From: Thelephora terrestris
Lineage: Eukaryota; Basidiomycota; Agaricomycetes; Thelephorales; Thelephoraceae
NCBI GenBank assembly: GCA_015956445.1
Contig: WIUZ02000001.1
Span: 868,001-932,000, forward strand
DNA: 64,000 nt
Direction: 5' to 3'
Shown here: piece after piece, positions 59,391 to 64,000 of the stretch
Position numbering within the stretch: position 1 is the stretch's first letter
Layout of the letters: each line of letters begins with the position of its first letter
Position numbers and translations under genes: made by a program
Notes under the pieces: generated by a model
Told to the model about the DNA's origin: nothing
Seen by the model: only the letters and a program-made list of their open reading frames with translations
The model's database searches: none

Positions 59391-62300
59391 GCTACTAAGC
59401 GGGCTTTCTTGCGACCATCTGGTTTCTGGTCGAATACCCAGCGATTTTTGATAACCTTGCGGCCTCGAGGGCGCTCTACCAGGTCGTATACTTTGCGCCT
59501 GCGAAGAGCTTCCAACTCTTCGTTGCAGGCTGTCCTCCATTCCTCGAGCTCTGCCTGTGGTAGTGTGGCGATGTCTCGGTATTTCCATTTTTTTGGAGTT
59601 TTTTCGTTGGCGGTTGGTGAGACGGCTTTCGAAATTAAGAGGTTTTGGAGTTCTACTCCCCCTTCCCGGCATAGCCTAGCTAGAAGGGCGTCAGTGTCTT
59701 CCTCAGGGGTGGTGAATCCGGATGGTTCAACGGACTTCTCAACCTCATCTTCGGACTCTGACACCGCTTCGGTCTCTTCCTCAGCGGAGGATTCTCTCTC
59801 AGGAAGTGGCCGCGTGCTAGGTCCGGGAACTGCTCCTGAACTTCGCCCGCGCCTAGGTGCTACGGAAAAATCTCCGACAACCTTTTTCCAATCCTTCATA
59901 CGCCGGGTAGATTTAATTATCTCTACCGGATGCTTACTACCGTAAACATTGCCGGGCTTGGCCGGTACCTTCCGCTCACGCTGAGGCCTCCGAGTCTTAA
60001 CAGGTGACGGAGGCATAATCGTTGGCGGGGCGGGTGGTGCATCCTCAGGGCCGGAATCAGAGCTAGAGCTGGGTGTAGGTGATCTCGGCGGCTCCGGACT
60101 GGGCGCTCTAGATTGCACCGGCGTCTGCGGCCGTGGTGCGGGCTCAATAGCACGTCCCTTGCCTTTTGAGGAAGGCTTGGGGGTAGGTTTGGGATGCGCC
60201 GAGGGTGCTGCGTCATCTTCCTCTTGTCCTCCTGGAAGGGGACACTGGCAGTCACCGTCTTTATGACAGTGATGACTGGGTAGGGGTGGCGCAGTAGATT
60301 GCAGCCGTGTGTTTCGCCGTACACTGGCAGTTGGGCACTTTGGAAAGTGCAACTCATCGAAGGTGGCCTGAGCAGCGGAGAAAATGATGTTGTTAGGTCC
60401 GCGCATAAAGATCCATCCTTTTCCTCCCGGGTGAGTACCCAGGTAGGTCATCAATTCTGATCGGGGCGCGAGTTTGTTCATCCGTACTTCTTCTGGGATG
60501 AAGACGTAGGCTCCGCAGCCGAAGACCCGAAGGTGATCAATTGAAGGCTTACTTCCATTTAATAGTTGGAATGGAGTCTGCCAATTTAGGCGACGGTTCG
60601 GCGTTCGATTGTAAACGTGAGTTGCGTGGTCAAGGGCGAATTCCCACCAAGATTGAGGGAGGCAAGCCTGCAATCTCATGGTTTCTGCCTTATCCATCAA
60701 TGTTCGAATGATCCTTTCCGCGCGACCGTTTTGTTGGTGTGCATGCGGAATAGATTGGAGGATCTCAATCCCCTTTTCCTTGAGCATCGTCGTAAATGTT
60801 AGGGACGTGTACTCCCCCCCGGCATCGGACATCCATCGACGTACTCTCTTCTGGTATTTGGTTTCAACCATAGCCAGGAAGTGTCTGGTAGCCATAAGTG
60901 CAGCGTCTTTAGTGCGTAAATTCATGGTCCAGGCGTGTGAGGTATAGTCGTCATAGAAGACGATTGAGTACTTGTACTTGCGATAGGATTCAATGGGGAA
61001 GGTTTTTAGATCCGAATGGATCAGCTCGAAAGGGGTGCTTGCTCTGGTGTTGGATGGGGGAAAGGTTTTATTTGTCATCTTTCCTTGCGCACATCCAGTG
61101 CAGAGGTGCTCTTTTGGGATTTCGACATGAGGAAAATCCTTGACATGTTTCCCAGCCTTTTGGATCACTTCTTTTGAGGGGTGAGCCAGTCGGCGGTGCA
61201 TGATTTCAAAATCAGCACTATAAATGGTCTCAATTTTGGCAGCAGTAAGTTGCGCTCCGAGGAGAGTTTTGATGACGTAAATACTGTCATCCTCGGTTCG
61301 AGGGTGGAAGGTAAGAAATTCTGTTTCTTCCTCATAGAGTGAGATTTCGCGAGCACTCCCCCTCGAGAGGAGTCCGCTTTTGAGGAACTGACCAAGGGAC
61401 AGCAGCCTATGGGAGATGTCTGGGACATGATAGACAGGACTTAGTCGAACGGCCTTTTCGTTTATGTGGAGGACCACTGTTCCTTTACCAATAATCGTCG
61501 TGAAGCTGGTCGCTGTTCTTAAAGGAATGGACTCAATAGCCTCGTACTCCACGAAGTCGTTAATGTCAAAAGTAAAGTGCCGGGATGCTCCAGAATCGAG
61601 CATCCACACAGCTTCAGTTTCACTCGGGGCAGACAAGGTAAAACAAATATATTTGGAAGCTACTACTGAAGACCTAGACTTATCTTCAGGTGCTGTGGAG
61701 TCGTTAGTTTCGTTACTCAACACTAAATTTGTTTCATACCTTCCACCAAGGCCAGACGGACCGGCAACCGACGCAGGGGAGACAACATCCATCTCTTCAT
61801 CCGACCATCCCAGGCTTACTTCATCCTCGCCTGGCGGGGTACGCGCCTTTTTGCGGGGGCGAGGATCGATTGTCTGCTCATAAGAGCGTTCCAGCCTTTT
61901 TAGGGTCTCAATCGAAGGCCTCACGCTTATGCGTGTTGCAAGGTCCCTAGCCTCCTGTACGGAGGGGTAGAAGGAAGGGGCCCCTGTGCCTTGACGATGG
62001 ACGGGGGGATGGCGTATGGGAAAAGCCGCCATGGAGGCAAAACCATAATCCGAGACCGAGATGTTAGAGCCGGAGGGAACCGGAGGTTGTGGAGGGGGAG
62101 GTGGCATTTGAGACTCGTCAGTTTGCTGAGCCTGTTGCTGGAATCTTCCTCGACCTCCTCTTTGTCCTCGACGGTTTCGTCCTCGGCCTTGGCCTTGGGG
62201 CTGGCTCCCGTCGTGCTGCTGCTGCTGCTGCTGGAAATTTGGGTTCCCAGGGGCGCGCTGTACGTTGGACAACTTTTGTGCTTGTTGTCCGGAGCGACGG

Positions 62301-62998
62301 GAGCTGGACTTCTGCTCCCAGGCCAGTTTGACCATTTTCCTCAGCTCATCGATCTGGACTTTACCGATATTGTCGGCCTGGCAGAGGATCTGGGCAAGGT
62401 AATCGTAGGCAGGGGGCATCCGGGAGAGTATCATCATGGCCTTGATGAAATCTGGGACTGCCGCATTGGCTTCAGCGAGTCGACCAAAGTGGGCCATGAT
62501 TTTATCTATCGCCGGGATGGGGTCCGCATTTCCGGGGATCTGTACGTCCAGAGCGCTTTTGAACTCCGAATAGATCCCCATTACGCCGGGTTTCCCATAT
62601 TCCGCATCGATCGCCTGATACAAGGCCCAAGCGTCCTCTTCGGACTTGTGTTTTGCCTGGATGTCAGGGCTTAGCCTCAGGAATATATTTCCGAGGGCTT
62701 TGGAATTGTTTTCCTCCCACGCTTCGAGCGCGTCTTCGTCAATGTCTTCACCGCCCTCCTGTGCCGGAATTTCTTCAGCATCATCGGTGGCAGGGACAGC
62801 TGCTATATATGGTCGTACCGTTTTGGTGGGCTTTCCCTTCTTCATCAGTCTCCACTGTCCTTGTGCCATTAAGAAACTTCTGACGGCAGGGGCCCATCGC
62901 TGATAGTTGGGGCCTTCGAGGACGGGGACGAGAGAGGTAAGCTGAGACGACATTTGGTTTTGGGGGGTGGAAGTGCCTACGCCCAAAATAAGAGTCAT
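59312..62998 (-). CDS. copia gag-protease-integrase polyprotein
   Basis: 1228-codon frame. The first 240 residues are UBN2-type gag (GPNYQRWAPAVRSFLMAQGQ), then a Gln-rich and Arg/Gly-rich nucleic-acid-binding stretch (GRGRNRRGQRGGRGR) that replaces a CCHC zinc knuckle. The protease has the active site WMLDSGASRHFT. Integrase shows the HHCC zinc-binding part (MHRRLAHPSKE, CTGCAQGK) and the catalytic acidic residues (ELIHSDLKTF, WMSDAGGEYTS, HQQNGRAER). A Pro/Ser-rich linker leads to the start of RT (WRTACNEELEALRRRKVYDL) before the frame is lost. The ATG at 62953 (MSSQLTSLVPVLEGP) is an alternative start. Confidence 0.93.
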   Translation of the reverse strand: MTLILGVGTSTPQNQMSSQLTSLVPVLEGPNYQRWAPAVRSFLMAQGQWRLMKKGKPTKTVRPYIAAVPATDDAEEIPAQEGGEDIDEDALEAWEENNSKALGNIFLRLSPDIQAKHKSEEDAWALYQAIDAEYGKPGVMGIYSEFKSALDVQIPGNADPIPAIDKIMAHFGRLAEANAAVPDFIKAMMILSRMPPAYDYLAQILCQADNIGKVQIDELRKMVKLAWEQKSSSRRSGQQAQKLSNVQRAPGNPNFQQQQQQHDGSQPQGQGRGRNRRGQRGGRGRFQQQAQQTDESQMPPPPPQPPVPSGSNISVSDYGFASMAAFPIRHPPVHRQGTGAPSFYPSVQEARDLATRISVRPSIETLKRLERSYEQTIDPRPRKKARTPPGEDEVSLGWSDEEMDVVSPASVAGPSGLGGRYETNLVLSNETNDSTAPEDKSRSSVVASKYICFTLSAPSETEAVWMLDSGASRHFTFDINDFVEYEAIESIPLRTATSFTTIIGKGTVVLHINEKAVRLSPVYHVPDISHRLLSLGQFLKSGLLSRGSAREISLYEEETEFLTFHPRTEDDSIYVIKTLLGAQLTAAKIETIYSADFEIMHRRLAHPSKEVIQKAGKHVKDFPHVEIPKEHLCTGCAQGKMTNKTFPPSNTRASTPFELIHSDLKTFPIESYRKYKYSIVFYDDYTSHAWTMNLRTKDAALMATRHFLAMVETKYQKRVRRWMSDAGGEYTSLTFTTMLKEKGIEILQSIPHAHQQNGRAERIIRTLMDKAETMRLQACLPQSWWEFALDHATHVYNRTPNRRLNWQTPFQLLNGSKPSIDHLRVFGCGAYVFIPEEVRMNKLAPRSELMTYLGTHPGGKGWIFMRGPNNIIFSAAQATFDELHFPKCPTASVRRNTRLQSTAPPLPSHHCHKDGDCQCPLPGGQEEDDAAPSAHPKPTPKPSSKGKGRAIEPAPRPQTPVQSRAPSPEPPRSPTPSSSSDSGPEDAPPAPPTIMPPSPVKTRRPQRERKVPAKPGNVYGSKHPVEIIKSTRRMKDWKKVVGDFSVAPRRGRSSGAVPGPSTRPLPERESSAEEETEAVSESEDEVEKSVEPSGFTTPEEDTDALLARLCREGGVELQNLLISKAVSPTANEKTPKKWKYRDIATLPQAELEEWRTACNEELEALRRRKVYDLVERPRGRKVIKNRWVFDQKPDGRKKARLVAKASHRLREWTTMPCSPPLSDSRQCA

Positions 62999-63269
62999 CA
63001 GTTAATGAACGCTTCTATGCCAAATGCAATGAAAGAGGGAAGAATTTAGCCTTTCCCTTTTAAGGATTACTTTAGTGAGAGGTTTATTGCATATTGCCTC
63101 AGTCCACACCGTCGGCAGATGTTAATCGACTACCCTCCCCTTATGGGGTCTACGAATGTGTGTTGTGCTCAGCTTAGCCAATCACCGTTTCATCCCCTTT
63201 TTGGGGTTTTGACTTTTTGTTCTAAGTCCCCTTCCTGCGCAGTAGATAGGCGAAGGTTTATTGGCATGT

Positions 63270-63488
63270 CTAAAAGAAGTACTGCTTAGGGACGCGACGT
63301 ATGACTCGTCGTGGTCCGCCTTCTTGGGCGCGCTTTGTCATCTCCTCTAGTACGTATCTAATACGCATTCTGAGGTTATCCCCTTTTCCCAAGTCCAGCG
63401 CTCTAAGCTCCTCTGGAGGTGGCGTTTGGTCGATGAGGGTAGGTTCGTTTTCCATATTCTTTTGATGAGGGGTAAGCCTACAAATCAA
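63270..63488 (-). CDS. Small leader ORF between the 5' LTR and gag
   Basis: A 72-codon frame in the untranslated leader of the element. From the internal Met at residue 12 it reads MENEPTLIDQTPPPEELRAL, then GDNLRMRIRYVLEEMTKRAQ and a basic end (RRVIRRVPKQYFF). Composition is amphipathic and charged, like a real small protein. It is not in frame with gag, which starts about 270 bases further on. It could be an upstream regulatory ORF, a spliced product, or chance. No family recognised. Confidence 0.4.
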   Translation of the reverse strand: MICRLTPHQKNMENEPTLIDQTPPPEELRALDLGKGDNLRMRIRYVLEEMTKRAQEGGPRRVIRRVPKQYFF

Positions 63489-63636
63489 AAAGAATGTGGT
63501 GAATAGCGCTTTCTAAGCAGGTAGACAGTCAAGCCTGGATAGCGCAGTGGCAGCCACAGAGGGCACACTAAGGTAAGATTAGAGCCTGTTCACAGCGCAG
63601 CCACAGAGGCGCAGCTTGGAACACAGGGCGTAGCCC

Positions 63637-63648
63637 GGGCTCATAACC
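63637..63648 (-). other. Primer-binding site complementary to initiator tRNA-Met anticodon arm
   Basis: On the minus strand GGTTATGAGCCC directly follows the 5' LTR. Its complement, GGGCTCATAACC, equals 12 bases of the anticodon arm of eukaryotic initiator tRNA-Met (CAT anticodon in the centre). Drosophila copia is primed in the same way by a half tRNA-iMet. Confidence 0.75.
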
Positions 63649-64000
63649 TGTTGAGCAGGTAGAGTATATTCTATACTACTACATGGCGTACTCTAGTTCT
63701 TACCTGAGAGGGGAAGATATAGTAGTGCAAGTGGGAGAGAGAGAGAGAGAAGCGATTGATTGATCTATGGACACATGAGGGGTATATATACTATCTACTC
63801 TATTAACGTCACATCTATACAGTGTGACTGATGCATGGTCCGTGCGGCGGCTTAAGGCACGCGCGCGTCATACCGATCGATCGGGTCACTGATGTGACAC
63901 CGTCCCTTCGGGTCGCTTATTCAGCGCTCTCCGGCATCAGCTCTCGCACGAAGCGGTAGAGCCGGTTGACCCGTTTGCCGGGCACAGACCTTCGGTTCAA
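63649..64000 (-). repeat. 5' LTR of the copia element (two bases missing at window end)
   Basis: Identical to 57632-57983 over its 352 visible bases. Relative to element transcription this is the upstream LTR and promoter. Confidence 0.95.

Larger units (their letters stand above)
62999..63648 (-). other. Untranslated leader of the copia element
   Basis: About 650 bp between PBS and gag, unusually long. It contains the 72-codon leader ORF and a purine-rich CCCCAAAAAGGGGATG-type segment near 63195-63205 (minus strand). It may hold packaging and dimerisation signals. Confidence 0.5.
57632..64000 (-). mobile_element. Ty1/copia LTR retrotransposon (nearly complete, runs past the window end)
   Basis: Element on the minus strand with both LTRs, PBS, PPT, and gag-protease-integrase-RT-RNase H order (integrase before RT), which defines the copia superfamily. 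The LTRs begin TGTTGA and end TCAACA as read on the plus strand. The distal LTR lacks its last two bases because the window ends. The five bases flanking at 57627-57631 are CGTAT, the candidate target-site duplication, whose partner lies beyond the window. The two LTRs are identical over 352 comparable bases, implying very recent insertion. The pol frame contains one apparent frameshift near 59385-59390. Confidence 0.96.

Noticed and set aside
59409-59945. 178-codon plus-strand frame in the copia element
   Set aside because: Antisense to the Pro/Ser-rich linker of the polyprotein; low-complexity shadow.
62216-62236. CTG/CAG triplet run as a microsatellite or CRISPR-like repeat
   Set aside because: It encodes the polyglutamine stretch of gag; it is short and not spaced.
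61991-62674. 227-codon plus-strand frame rich in Leu
   Set aside because: Antisense to the gag Gln/Arg-rich region (CAG/CTG repeats produce Leu runs); not an independent gene.

Overview
The window is nuclear DNA of a filamentous basidiomycete, most probably an Agaricomycete. The evidence is: dense genes broken by many short (about 45-60 nt) GT-AG introns, tRNA genes with introns, agaricomycete-style F-box and NLR-type (STAND/TPR) proteins, and a complete set of ordinary fungal housekeeping genes. There is no sign of bacterial organisation, CRISPR or a secondary-metabolite cluster. Exon borders given here were worked out by eye from reading frame, GT-AG signals and family conservation. Gene outer limits are firmer than internal junctions unless an exon list is given.

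Positions 1-45 kb form a conserved, compact housekeeping block. In order: the 3' end of an unrecognised gene; tRNA-Ser; RRP3; a small Cys-motif protein; the TRAPP II subunit TRS130, divergent from ALG3; a GH5 glucanase; tRNA-Asn; UTP23; an RRM protein; an F-box protein; RRP12; NCBP2; a second tRNA-Asn; WDR5/SWD3; SNRNP27; eIF1; a FYV7-like protein; PPP4R2; a PAP2 lipid phosphatase; RPS21; a GYP7-type TBC GAP; an unrecognised gene; a Gfo/Idh/MocA oxidoreductase; aprataxin/HNT3; a TFIIIC-like subunit; a quinone/alcohol dehydrogenase; RPN8; COX5; and the seven-knuckle GIS2/CNBP protein. Ribosome biogenesis and translation are strongly represented (RRP3, UTP23, RRP12, FYV7-like, RPS21, eIF1), as is mRNA processing (NCBP2, SNRNP27). 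Many neighbours are divergent pairs separated by only 90-160 bp, so they probably share promoters.

Positions 45-64 kb have a different character: gene-poor, rearranged and repeat-rich. A segment of about 2.5 kb is present twice in direct orientation (about 46.98-49.45 kb and 54.89-57.47 kb). Each copy carries a WW-like gene and ends in a TATA promoter. The roughly 5.4 kb between the copies holds a decayed fragment of a LIN1/CD2BP2-like gene, an apparently intact NLR-like STAND-TPR gene, and a TPR/F-box gene with a frameshift that is cut off at the edge of the second copy. Immediately downstream lies an almost complete Ty1/copia retrotransposon on the minus strand (57,632 to beyond 64,000). 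Its two LTRs match base for base over the 352 bp that can be compared. It has a primer-binding site complementary to the anticodon arm of initiator tRNA-Met, a small leader ORF, and one apparent frameshift within pol.

The strongest candidate for unusual biology is this last third: an NLR-type receptor gene bracketed by a direct segmental duplication, next to broken genes and a very recent retrotransposon insertion.
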